Below, in pieces: positions 37,279 to 46,212 of a DNA stretch of 64,000 nt. Numbering within the stretch: position 1 is the stretch's first letter; each line of letters begins with the position of its first letter. The notes beneath the pieces are model-generated. The model did no database searches. It saw nothing but the letters and a program-made list of their open reading frames with translations, and was not told the DNA's origin. A program made the translations under genes and the position numbers. This DNA is from Roseiarcus sp963836695 (GTDB taxonomy: Bacteria > Pseudomonadota > Alphaproteobacteria > Rhizobiales > Beijerinckiaceae), in assembly GCA_963836695.1 (NCBI GenBank), contig CAWIKX010000024.1, forward strand, positions 339,581 to 403,580. Reading direction: 5' to 3'.

Positions 37279-39285
37279 TTAGGTCGACAGTTGACCTGCC
37301 ATCTGCTGGATCGAGATGATCACGAATTCCGCCGGCAGAAGCGGCGCGAAACCGACGACGATGTTGACGATGCCCTGGTTGATGCTCGCCTGCGGATTGG
37401 TGGTGGCGTCGCAGACCACGAAGTAGGCCTGTTGCGGGGTGCTTCCCTGGAATGCGCCCTGGCGGAACAGGGTTTGCATGAAGGCGCCGACATTTAGCCG
37501 AATCTGCGCCCAAAGCGGCGTGTCGTTCGGCTCGAACACGACCCACTGGGTGCCGCGATACAGGCTCTCCTCGATGTACAGTGCGAGTCGGCGAACCGGG
37601 ATGTATTTCCACTGGTCAGCCTGCTGGTCGGAACCGTTGAGGGTGCGGGCGCCCCAGCAGACCGGCCCGTAGATCGGGAAGTTGCGCAGGCAGTTGATCG
37701 CTAGTGGGTTGAGGACCCCGTTTTCAGGGTCGGTGAGAGCGTACTCAAGCTTCTGCACGCCAGTCAGCGTGGCTGCGGTACCGGCTGGGGCCTTCCACAC
37801 GCCGCGGGCGCCGTCCGTCCGTGCCCACAGCCCCGCCACTGTGCCGCTGGGCGAGACCGAGCGGAGCCGCTGCTGGTTCAGCGGATCTGCGATGTCCATC
37901 CGTGGGAAGTAGAGGGCGGCGTTGGCGCTGCGCAGGCCCGCCGCGCCGTCCAGCCAGGACATGATCGAAGAGACGGTGTCGCGACTGGCGGCTGCTTGGG
38001 GAGCGTCCAGCAGGTACATGGCCCGTTTGATTTCGCAGAGCGAGATGGCCGCCGTGGCAACGGCGAAAGTGTCGTTGTCGCCCAGGTTCATGGTCGCGGG
38101 GACGCACAGAATGTTGAACAGATCGACATTCATTAGGGAGTAGAGGCCGGTCTTGGCCACGGGATCGCCGATGATGCCCGCGGCGATGCCCGCGGTGGAC
38201 GACCACTGGGCCGGAATCTGGTTGGGATTCCAGCTGCCGTCCGCGCCGGTGACGGAACCGGTCGCGCCCGTGGGCAATGCCTGAGCCCCCCCCGCGGCCC
38301 CGCCGAGCGCGTACTGCTGGACGTTCGAGCTGGCGTTGGTGAAGCCGAGCTTGGAGGCAAGTCCCCCCGCAGCTGCGTCCGAGAAGGAGAGAATGTCCTG
38401 GGCTTTGCCGGTTCCGGTCTTGGCCATCAGATAGGCTGTGCCGGAGGGGCTGCCGACCACGCTGACCACGGCGTTGGGCAGCGGGTTACCGGTCAGGCCG
38501 CGGATCTGAGCCTGCAAGGCCGCGGCGAGCGAATTCAGGTCGCCGGGATTGCCAGCGGTGGCCGAGAGGGGACCAGTGGCGCCAAGGCTGGTCCCGTTCA
38601 GGCTGACAGTGATGGCGTCAGTGTTGACGATGCCAAGCCCGGGGAAGCTGGCAATGGCCGCGCTAGCGGTCCCAGTCTGGGCGGGCCTTTGGCCGGAGCC
38701 TCCGGAGCCGGTGGTCGCGACGGTGATCAACTGGGAGGCGGCATTGACCGTCGTGGCCGCATCGTTGGATTGGGCGGCGTCAATGATGAGATTGCGATAC
38801 ACCTCCTTGGCGATCACCGTGGTCGTTGCGCCACTGACTGCGATCTCGGTGACGGTCAGGTTGAACTGCGAGGTGGGATCCGAGGTCCCGTAGTCCACGT
38901 CGATCCGCAGGTTGGCCCCCCAGGATCCTGGCCCGTCAGCACTGGCGGTGAGCAGAATCGAACCGCCAGGCTTGTCCTCCAGGGCGATCTGGGCTGGCGT
39001 GGCCGGCGCGCCGCCGCCCACGCTGGTGACGCGCACGACATAAGCCTCCGAACCGCCATTGAGGAAAAACTGCTGAATAGCGTAACTGGCCTCGCTGCCC
39101 GGGGCGAGGCCGCCAAATTGCGCCTCGAAGGCGGCGAAGCTCAGCACCTGCACGGGCTTGTTCAGCGGTCCGGATACGAAGGTGTCAACGAAGGCGCCGA
39201 TGGAGGTCGCGACGCCAGTAATGGTGTGTACGCCGCTTGGCAACTCCTGAATATAAACGCCAGGGTAGCTGACCGTCACAGGCAT
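37279..39285 (-). CDS. Contractile sheath protein (Afp2-4-like)
   Basis: 668 residues from the ATG at 39285, with AGGGGA 6 nt upstream; the frame to 39345 begins in the leader. The N-terminus VTVSYPGVYIQELPSGVHTI, then GVATSIGAFVDTFVSGPLNK and YAIQQFFLNGGSEAYVVRVT are the phage sheath signatures. The C-terminal region (VWKAPAGTAATLTGVQ, NCLRNFPIYGPVCWGARTL, RRLALYIEESLYRGTQWVVFEPND in parts) is the conserved sheath core. The middle (about 130-330) is a large Ser/Ala/Gly/Thr-rich insertion that makes it longer than Afp2-4 and would decorate the sheath surface. First gene of the operon and only one sheath paralogue. Confidence 0.95.
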   Translation of the reverse strand: MPVTVSYPGVYIQELPSGVHTITGVATSIGAFVDTFVSGPLNKPVQVLSFAAFEAQFGGLAPGSEASYAIQQFFLNGGSEAYVVRVTSVGGGAPATPAQIALEDKPGGSILLTASADGPGSWGANLRIDVDYGTSDPTSQFNLTVTEIAVSGATTTVIAKEVYRNLIIDAAQSNDAATTVNAASQLITVATTGSGGSGQRPAQTGTASAAIASFPGLGIVNTDAITVSLNGTSLGATGPLSATAGNPGDLNSLAAALQAQIRGLTGNPLPNAVVSVVGSPSGTAYLMAKTGTGKAQDILSFSDAAAGGLASKLGFTNASSNVQQYALGGAAGGAQALPTGATGSVTGADGSWNPNQIPAQWSSTAGIAAGIIGDPVAKTGLYSLMNVDLFNILCVPATMNLGDNDTFAVATAAISLCEIKRAMYLLDAPQAAASRDTVSSIMSWLDGAAGLRSANAALYFPRMDIADPLNQQRLRSVSPSGTVAGLWARTDGARGVWKAPAGTAATLTGVQKLEYALTDPENGVLNPLAINCLRNFPIYGPVCWGARTLNGSDQQADQWKYIPVRRLALYIEESLYRGTQWVVFEPNDTPLWAQIRLNVGAFMQTLFRQGAFQGSTPQQAYFVVCDATTNPQASINQGIVNIVVGFAPLLPAEFVIISIQQMAGQLST

Positions 39286-39714
39286 AGCGTTTCCCCTTGG
39301 TAGAATAAGTTTTAACGGACGCCTCGCCAAGCAGCAGGCGTGCAATTAGTTGTGTGCGTACACGTCAAAAATCTGACGTTATGCGATAGTAAATCAATTA
39401 CGCGCTGGCCCCAGTATCGCCCCGTTTTCGGCCCGCGAACAAAAGTCTTTCAGATTTCTTTCGATCGCGCAATGGGTAGTTTAGCCGCCTGATGACGCCG
39501 GCCGGTGAATCCCCTGAAAACCGTCTGTTGACCTGCGCGGCATCGAGAACATCATCGGCGCCCCGTCCTGCTACTTGGCGGGACGACGCGAACGCAGAAG
39601 TCCTGCAGCGGCAGCTCCCCGGCGGAAAGGTGGCCGGTGGACGATCTCGCGCCCTTCGTCTAGGATCGGATCGCATCAAGGGTCGTCTTTTCGGGACCTC
39701 GAGGCGGACTTCTG
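39286..39714. promoter_or_regulatory. Divergent promoter region between the eCIS operon and the HET-C cargo gene
   Basis: 429 bases between the sheath start (minus) and the DUF4157-HET-C start (plus). The first about 130 bases are more AT-rich than the surrounding genes. A perfect 6-bp inverted repeat, acgtca-aaaatc-tgacgt (39362-39379), lies about 80 bp before the sheath start and is a candidate operator. A partial gtgtgcgtacac symmetry lies just beside it (about 39349-39362). No sigma-70-like box could be assigned with confidence. Frames crossing this region look like shadows. Confidence 0.5.
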
Positions 39715-41969
39715 ATGGCGAAGTTGGTCGTGGTGCGTCAACGAACGTCAGCTCCTGAGCCGCAGCGGCGGTCGGCCATGTCCGCCCAGCGGCCCATCTT
39801 CGTCCAGCGGTTTGCCGAAATCTCCGCTTGGGCAACCACGGACCAACCCTCCGCCATGGTCCGCAGCGCGCTGGCTGGGCCGGGCGCCCGACTCGACCCG
39901 GGGACGCGGGCGTTCATGGAGCCCCGCTTCCGCCAAGACTTCAGCCAGGTGCGGGTGCACTCCGACCAAACCGCCGCCGAGGCCGCCCGCGTACTCAACG
40001 CCCGGGCCTTCACCGTCGGCGACCACATCTTTTTCGGGGCCGGCCAGTCCGGGGCAGACGGGGCCGGACAGCGGCTCATGGCCCACGAGCTGACCCACGT
40101 GATCCAACAGCGTGAGGGCGCGGTCTCCGGCGTTCCGGGCCCGGGTGGCCTTAAAGTGAGCAATCCCGGCGATGCGTTCGAGGCGGCTGCCGAACGGAGG
40201 GCGGCCGCGGTGGTGTCGGGGCGTGCCCGGGCGACGAGTATTCCACTCGCGAGGGCTGCGGGCACGGCGCGGGCGCGGGGCGGTCCGCCGGCGATCCAGC
40301 GCTTTCTCGCAGGCGAGTGGGGGCATGGCGGCGTGGAGGAGACCGCGCTGCAGGAGGCGGGATATTCCAAGCAGGAAGCTGAGGAAGCCTACTTTGGCAA
40401 CTGGCTGCGCGATTTTTCGCAACAGATGGACAAGGACTCGCCAACGGATCCGGATACGCTCGAGATGATCCGACTGCTCGCCGTGGGCGAGTTCAACCGC
40501 GCTCCGACCAATGAGGATCTTGGCAGGTACCTGCCAAGCGAACATGTCGATAATCCGCTTGGGGGCAAGACTGCGGAGGACGAGGATCGGAAGATGACCG
40601 AGGCCGAGCGCGCCCAACGGGAGAAGAGCCGCGGCAACCTCAATGCGGAGCAGCAAGCCTGGGTGAAGAAGGAGAGAACGGACGAGTTTCGGGACGAAAT
40701 CAAGCACGCCTCAGCGGCGTCGGGCTTGCCGGAGTATATCGAGCGGGGAAAGGCTCATGCAAAGGAGGAGATTGCGCGCGCGGCGCGATTGGGCCGAACG
40801 CCCGAGGGTTTGCGCGCGCTCGGAAACGGTTTGCACGCGGTCGAGGACTATTTCGCGCACTCGAATTTCGTCGAGGTGGCGCTCGACCAGTTGGGGCCTG
40901 CAGGACGCACCGCCGCCAATGAGCCGGGTGAGCAGCATGAGGGACGCATTGCGGCGAACAATCCGGCCTTAGAGGCGACGCGCCATTATGCGGGCGTAGA
41001 TCCCAAGCACATTGTCGGGCCGGATGGGAAGACAACCGATAATCTTAAGCGGCCGCGCATCGTCACCGGCACCTCGGCGAAAGACTCGGGCGATACCGTG
41101 GGCAAGTGGGAAGTAATCAAGACGGAGATCGGGAATCACGAGTTCCTCAAGGCTGCGATCCGGAGCGCGGCCAAGCGGCCCTGGGCGGCGTTCAGGACGA
41201 TCGGCAAACAGATGCTGAGCCGCGTGCCCGGCGCCCTGGCCGGCGTCGCGCTAGGCGTCCCCGCTTCGATTGTGGGTGGGGCGATTGGCGGCGCGGCGGG
41301 ATTTCTTGGCGGGGCCGCAAAGGGCGCCGCCGAGGGTTGGCGCACGGGGCACGGTTTGTCGAAGGTGTGGACAGCGCTCAAGGGGCTGGGCGTCGGAGCC
41401 GCGAAGGGGCTGGTTTCCGGCGGCAAAACCGGTGGGAAGTTCTTGGCTGGAAGCTTGGTTCGGGCGCTGGCCAGAAGGGCGTTGGCTTCATCGGAGGCCT
41501 CCTCGGCCGAATACCCATCCTCCGTGAGGTCGTTGGCGCGGCCTCCCTGGTTGCGGGCGCGGTGTTGGGCGCCGTGGTCGAATTCGCCCCGGTGCTGAGC
41601 ACCGGTGTGAAGGCGCTTGCCCGCCACGAGATGAAAGGGGCGACGCAGGACACAATCAAGGAAAATCCAGGCAGGCTGCCGACGCATTCGCAGATCGCCA
41701 AGGACGATCCCGATCATCCGCTGCACAACGCTGCCGCGCGACTCGCACGCGTCGCGGACCGCGACATTGGCAAGGTGGTGAGCGATGTGTGGGCGGGGAA
41801 ACGGCCGGTTGTGGAGGCGCAGGATCTGGTCGACCGTTACGTGGCGCATCCGCAGGCGGGCGATTGGTGGCAGAAGGATTTGCTTGATGTGGTCCGCGCG
41901 AAGCCCCCCAAAGGGAAGCCCGACCCGTCGCTCCGCGTCCGTTGGTTTTGGGAGATGAAGGAGCACTAG
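39715..41969 (+). CDS. DUF4157-HET-C fusion, putative eCIS toxin (one frameshift)
   Basis: Restored length is about 751 residues; GAGG lies 9 nt before the ATG. Residues 55-150 are DUF4157/eCIS_core (ARLDPGTRAFMEPRFRQDFS, VRVHSDQTAAEAA, HELTH at 124). Residues about 205-460 match the HET-C domain of fungal heterokaryon incompatibility and bacterial effectors: EWGHGGVEETAL, YFGNWLRDFSQ (226), YLPSEHVDNP and LHAVEDYFAHSNFVEVAL (373). A Gly/Ala zipper (about 505-545, GALAGVALGVPASIVGGAIG then GAAGFLGGAAKGAAEG) could insert in membranes. One base is missing near 41,478 (CTGGCC). The next frame then continues coherently (GVGFIGGLLGRIP to WFWEMKEH, ending at 41969). The gene is divergent from the eCIS operon. 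Cargo status is inference from the DUF4157 domain and position. Confidence 0.88.
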
Positions 41970-42519
41970 ATGTTTAGTCCGGCAATTGCTGGATCGGACT
42001 GATTTTGAATCTTTGTGGCTGTGTAGTGCGGGCTTTGCAGACGAACTCATAGGGGTGAGGCCTTTGAGGGTCTTGAGCCTTCGGGCGAGGTTATAGGCGT
42101 CGACGAAGTCGCGCAGATAGGCTCGCAGCTCATCGTGGGTTTCATAGAAGTAGCGTTTAACGGTCACATCCTTGATGGTTCGGTTCATCCGTTCGACCTG
42201 GCCGTTGGTTCAGGGTGCTTGGGCTTTGTCAGCCGATGATCGATATCATTGAGGGCGCAGGCGTATTCGAAGGCATGCGCGTGGAAAAGCTGCCGATTGG
42301 CGATCATCTGTTGGATCTCAGCCGGAGACCATGTTTCGCTAGCAGGGTTGGTGAAGTGGGTCCCATTGTCGGTGAGGACGATATGGACCCGGTAGGGGAC
42401 GGCCTCGATCAGGTGGCGCAGGAAGTCTGAGGCCGTCTTGCGGGTCACCTTTTCGTACAGCTCGACGAAGGCAAATTTCGAGGCCCGTCGATTGCGACGA
42501 TGAGATGGTGCTTGCCCTC
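41966..42519 (-). mobile_element. IS481-family transposase fragment, copy 2 (dead)
   Basis: Direct repeat of 17,301-17,854 (554 bases, same orientation, no indels; differences seen: a/g in gatttt-r-aatc and g/a in gcagat-r-ggctc). It carries the same three frame lesions and the same truncation point (cttgccctc), so both derive from one already dead fragment. As in copy 1 it starts at the ctaga that contains the stop codon of a DUF4157 gene. The two copies enclose the whole eCIS operon and the HET-C gene. Confidence 0.88.
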
Positions 42520-42645
42520 TGGGTTCGAAGCTCGGCAATAGCTCCCGTTGTGAGCTCATCCGCACGCATGAGTTGTGTGAGCGTGATCACAGACTAGAGC
42601 CGCTATCGGCGATAAGAAGACAGCGAACGAACATGGGAGGGTTCC

Positions 42646-43720
42646 ATGGCTGGACTGTCGAATATCGTTGGAACTAGTGTTGTTCTCTTCGGTTTTGGCC
42701 TGTTTTCCTCTTCGACGGCTCGAGCCGACGAATCCCCATCCCGGGATGAAAGCTCTTATTCGTCGCTGGTCGACGAACCCTCCCGAGAACAGCTCTTTCA
42801 AGAGCAAGTAATTCCCACCGCGATCGCCGAGGTAGCGGCAGAGGCCAAGGCAAAGGGGGAAGACATCACCAATCTTGCCTTGCCGGCCACCTTCTCTTTT
42901 CCGCACAGCGCTTTGAAGAACATCGTTACCAACGCGTCGGGACAAACAACCGAGGAGGACCGCAAGAACTCGATCTTCGGCATTGACGTTAGCCATTACA
43001 CTGCCCCGTCGCTTCTTCTGGACGGGCTCAAAGACCAGCAAGTCAAGTTCATCTATGTCAAGGCGACGCAAGGCGCGACTTTCAAGGACGACAATTTCGC
43101 AGATTTCTGGACTCGACTGGCGGGGGGCGACTCAGTCGGTCGGGATCACGTCCGCCGCAATGGCGTCCCCGCCGACGCCCGGATTCCTCGCGGCGCCTAT
43201 CATTTCCTTTCATCCTCGTCCTCCGCCACTGGAATCGCGCAGGCGAACGCCTTCGTCGACTACGTGAACCTGCACGGCGGATTCAAGCCGAACGATCTGC
43301 CGCCGACTGTTGATCTCGAATGGGACGCGACCAGAACTGTGAAGGACCAATGGCTCGGCCACGACGCAGACGAGATTGTCGCAAAGGTGCTGGACTGCCT
43401 CAAGCAGATCGAAAAGCGCACCAATCGGAAGCCGGTCCTGTACACGGCCAGAGGCTGGTGGACTGATCACACCATCCCACTCTCGCGCATTGGCGAATTC
43501 AGCGCTTACCAGATCTGGCTAGCAGACTACAATCCTCGAGACAAGCAGTTGGAAAAGCCCACCGATCTCCCGAAGACCACTCGAGTTCCTCTGGCAGTAC
43601 ACCGACCGTTCGCTGCTTCCCGAACTCGGCATCACCAAGGGTGGCTTGGACGCCAGCATTTACTACGGCGATAAATCGACGTTTGCGAAGGATTTCGGAC
43701 TTCCGGCGGCTGCCCACTAG
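42646..43720 (+). CDS. Exported GH25 lysozyme (one frameshift)
   Basis: Restored length is about 357 residues; GGGAGGG lies 4 nt before the ATG. Signal peptide MAGLSNIVGTSVVLFGFGLF then SSSTARA. The GH25 domain begins at about residue 110 with GIDVSHY (catalytic Asp) and has FIYVKATQGATFKDDNF, GAYHFLSSSSS and LPPTVDLEWD, where the DxE pair is intact. After QIWLADYNPRDKQLEKP a surplus base near 43,577 moves the rest (EFLWQYTDRSLLPELG, GLDASIYYGDKSTFAKDFG) into the next frame, ending at 43720. GH25 enzymes cleave N-acetylmuramic acid-N-acetylglucosamine bonds in peptidoglycan. It sits just right of IS copy 2 and upstream of the caspase-GH25 gene, probably one transcription unit. Confidence 0.88.
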
Positions 43721-43800
43721 GAGCAGGCTCCGGCTAACGAGTACCGGCGCTTTGGCGACGCCCGCGCCGTCCTTATCCAGAAAGGCAGTGGAGGACTGCG

Positions 43801-46143
43801 ATGGCTTGTTCCAAACTGGCCCTTCCCCGAAAGCTCGGCCGCTCTCCGGGGGTTCGCTTCGCGCGCAAGCGTGGACTCGCGGGAATGGCGTTCCTCTTAA
43901 CAGCCGCTCTGGCTCATCCAGCGGGGGCGCAGGTGCACCGCTGCGACGGCGGGCAAATCGTCAAAGACAATCCGAGCTTCGATTATTGCTCGGCGTTCCG
44001 TCAATACTTAAAACCTGACGAGGGAGTAATCGACCGAAAGCTAGAAGCGATACTCAAGAACGATGGCAGTCTAAAAGGAAGGTTGAGAAGCTATGCCTTC
44101 GTCGTCAGTGTATCGAAGTACCCGAACCTGCAGAATCCGGACGACCAGGTTATCAAAGGCGTCGGTGCCGAGCTCGACACCATCGTCGACTTTCTGAAGG
44201 CGCAAGGCTTCGACGAAATTGTCGTCTTGCCGGAAGAAGAGGCGTCTCACGAGAATATTGACTATTTTCTTTCGGATTATTTCCTAACGGCCTTCAGAAA
44301 GCAAAAAGACCAAGATCGGCTAGCGCGATTTCTATTTGCTTTTGACGGGCACGGAATGCCGGGAAACGACCCCGACACGCACGGCGCCCTCGCCTTGTCG
44401 GAAGCGACCGGTGACGACGATATCGACTTGAAGCACAGTTTTTTCTTGGACGACCTGAGTGCGCGGTTGAAGAACTTAGCCGTGCTTTCCTACGAGACCC
44501 TCGCCCTAGTCGGTTCCTGTTTCTCCGGCGGATTGTTCCAGCCCTCCGTCCATCGGGGCGACACTTTCTTCTATCCCAACGGACCCGGCGCCCATGCGAT
44601 CACCGCCACGAAAGCCAATCAACTGGCTTGGACCAGCCTCGGCGGCAAGGGGACAGTGTTTTTCACTCTGCTGAAGGCCGAGGTCAACATGAAGCATCCC
44701 GACGCGCTAGCCTCAATGCTTGAGGGCGGAGTTATCAGCGGAGCAGACGGACAGTCCGACAGTTTCTCGGATGGCGTAGTTGCCCTCAGTACAATCATAG
44801 AAAGAATCAATAGCACCCTGTCAAAAATCCCGAACCCCAAGAGCGCCGACGGAAAGTATCCATTGTTGAACATAGGTGAACTTCTGGAGGCCAATGACAC
44901 TCGATACGGCGCCTTCTTTTTCCTTGAGCCGTCCTCGGCCGAACAGCCTCCAGCGGCAGTCATGGTCCCTGCCGCGCCGCCGGCTGCTTCCGCCGCTGTG
45001 GCAGCCGAGCCGTCGCAGGCAAGTCCCCCGCTCGCATCGCTTCCCGCTTTGGGGGAGCGAACGTTATCCGCCGGAATCGCCCCCTCCGAGGCATCCTCGG
45101 CTCCAAACGCACCTAGCACTAACGATCAGATGGCCGATGAAGCTGAGATCACCGGGGCCGTGCAACACCACTCGAAACACGCCGCGAGACACTCTCAAAT
45201 CTCAGCGAGCAGCGAAAACGCGGAGGTGCAAACAGCCGAGCGCTCCGCCGCACCCTCAACAACCTCAGCACACGCGCGGATTGGCGCGGACGAGGAGGAG
45301 CCCCAAGCGACGGCGGAAGGCGAGGCGGTTCCCTCTCAATCTGCCGCGGCCGCTCCGAACCCGCCGAGCAGCCCCGCTCAGCACTACGGCGATCTGCCGC
45401 CGACCACGGGGAGCGCCGTGCTCTTTCATCCGGAGCTCAAAATTTTCAAACGCCCCGAGTCCTACCCGATCCGCGGCGTCGATCTCAGCTGGTGGAATGG
45501 AGCAATTCCATTCGAGAAACTCGCCGGCACCCACGAGATCCGATTCGCGTATCTCAAGGCGACCGAAGGCGCTAATAAGAAAGACCCAGCTTTTGACGAT
45601 CTCCTGAGGGGGGCCCACAGCGTCGGAATTCTGACGGGCGCCTATCATTTCTTCAACTTTTGTGATTCCCCGCAAAGTCAGTTCGAAAATCTTTCGAAAA
45701 CTGCCGCGGGGGAACTGGACCTGCCGTTCGCGATCGCTGTCGAGTGGCTGGACGGTCCGAGCGATCCAAAACAACGCGACTGCTCTCGCGATCCGGAAGT
45801 GGTGAAAAGCAACCTGCGTCAGTTGCTCGAAGACGTCGCGGCCCGATACAAGAAAGTCCCCATAATCTACGCGCCTTCGTCCGCGGTGGGGACGCTTATT
45901 GACGCGAGCTTCAGTAATTATCCAATTTGGCTCGCGGACTACCACAAGATTTTGGGCCTCAGGAAACCAACCATGCGCGGCAGGAATCCGTGGACGATTT
46001 GGCAATTCACCGATCACGCAACTTTGCCCGGATTGGACAAACCAGTTGAGCTCGACGTCTTTTTTGGAAATGAAGAGCAATTCTCCAGTTTTGTGAAAGG
46101 TGAGGGGAATATTGGCCTTTCAGCTGCTGAGAAGAGTCAGTAG
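43801..46143 (+). CDS. Exported caspase-like/GH25 lysozyme fusion protein
   Basis: 780 residues; GGAGGA lies 5 nt before the ATG. An N-terminal signal-like segment (GMAFLLTAALAHPAGAQ) precedes a caspase-like (C14) domain at about 95-260: YAFVVSVSKYPNL, FDGHGMPG with catalytic His (about 184) and VGSCFSGG with catalytic Cys (about 240). A 180-residue Ala/Ser/Pro/Glu-rich linker (about 370-545) leads to a GH25 domain (about 555-770): RGVDLSWWNGA, FAYLKATEGANKKD, GAYHFFNFC and PWTIWQFTDHA. In this domain the usual DxE motif reads AVE (A646, E648), so one catalytic Asp is missing and activity may be reduced. The fusion of a caspase-like protease to a lysozyme is unusual. It follows the first GH25 gene by 80 bp. 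Confidence 0.88.
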   Translation: MACSKLALPRKLGRSPGVRFARKRGLAGMAFLLTAALAHPAGAQVHRCDGGQIVKDNPSFDYCSAFRQYLKPDEGVIDRKLEAILKNDGSLKGRLRSYAFVVSVSKYPNLQNPDDQVIKGVGAELDTIVDFLKAQGFDEIVVLPEEEASHENIDYFLSDYFLTAFRKQKDQDRLARFLFAFDGHGMPGNDPDTHGALALSEATGDDDIDLKHSFFLDDLSARLKNLAVLSYETLALVGSCFSGGLFQPSVHRGDTFFYPNGPGAHAITATKANQLAWTSLGGKGTVFFTLLKAEVNMKHPDALASMLEGGVISGADGQSDSFSDGVVALSTIIERINSTLSKIPNPKSADGKYPLLNIGELLEANDTRYGAFFFLEPSSAEQPPAAVMVPAAPPAASAAVAAEPSQASPPLASLPALGERTLSAGIAPSEASSAPNAPSTNDQMADEAEITGAVQHHSKHAARHSQISASSENAEVQTAERSAAPSTTSAHARIGADEEEPQATAEGEAVPSQSAAAAPNPPSSPAQHYGDLPPTTGSAVLFHPELKIFKRPESYPIRGVDLSWWNGAIPFEKLAGTHEIRFAYLKATEGANKKDPAFDDLLRGAHSVGILTGAYHFFNFCDSPQSQFENLSKTAAGELDLPFAIAVEWLDGPSDPKQRDCSRDPEVVKSNLRQLLEDVAARYKKVPIIYAPSSAVGTLIDASFSNYPIWLADYHKILGLRKPTMRGRNPWTIWQFTDHATLPGLDKPVELDVFFGNEEQFSSFVKGEGNIGLSAAEKSQ

Positions 46144-46212
46144 AATCGGTATAAAACACGAAAGATAGTTCAGATTTTTTAGCGGTCTACTTTCAATTTT
46201 GGAGCTTTATCC

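Noticed and set aside
18009..39285. Type VI secretion system or prophage tail
   Set aside because: No TssJ/L/M membrane complex, ClpV or Hcp-type set is present, and no head, terminase or lysis genes of a phage. The AAA+ ATPase, DUF4255 and DUF4157 genes define an eCIS.
39398..39835. 145-residue minus-strand frame over the divergent promoter
   Set aside because: Arg/Pro-rich composition typical of shadow frames, no ribosome site, and it overlaps the start of the HET-C gene.
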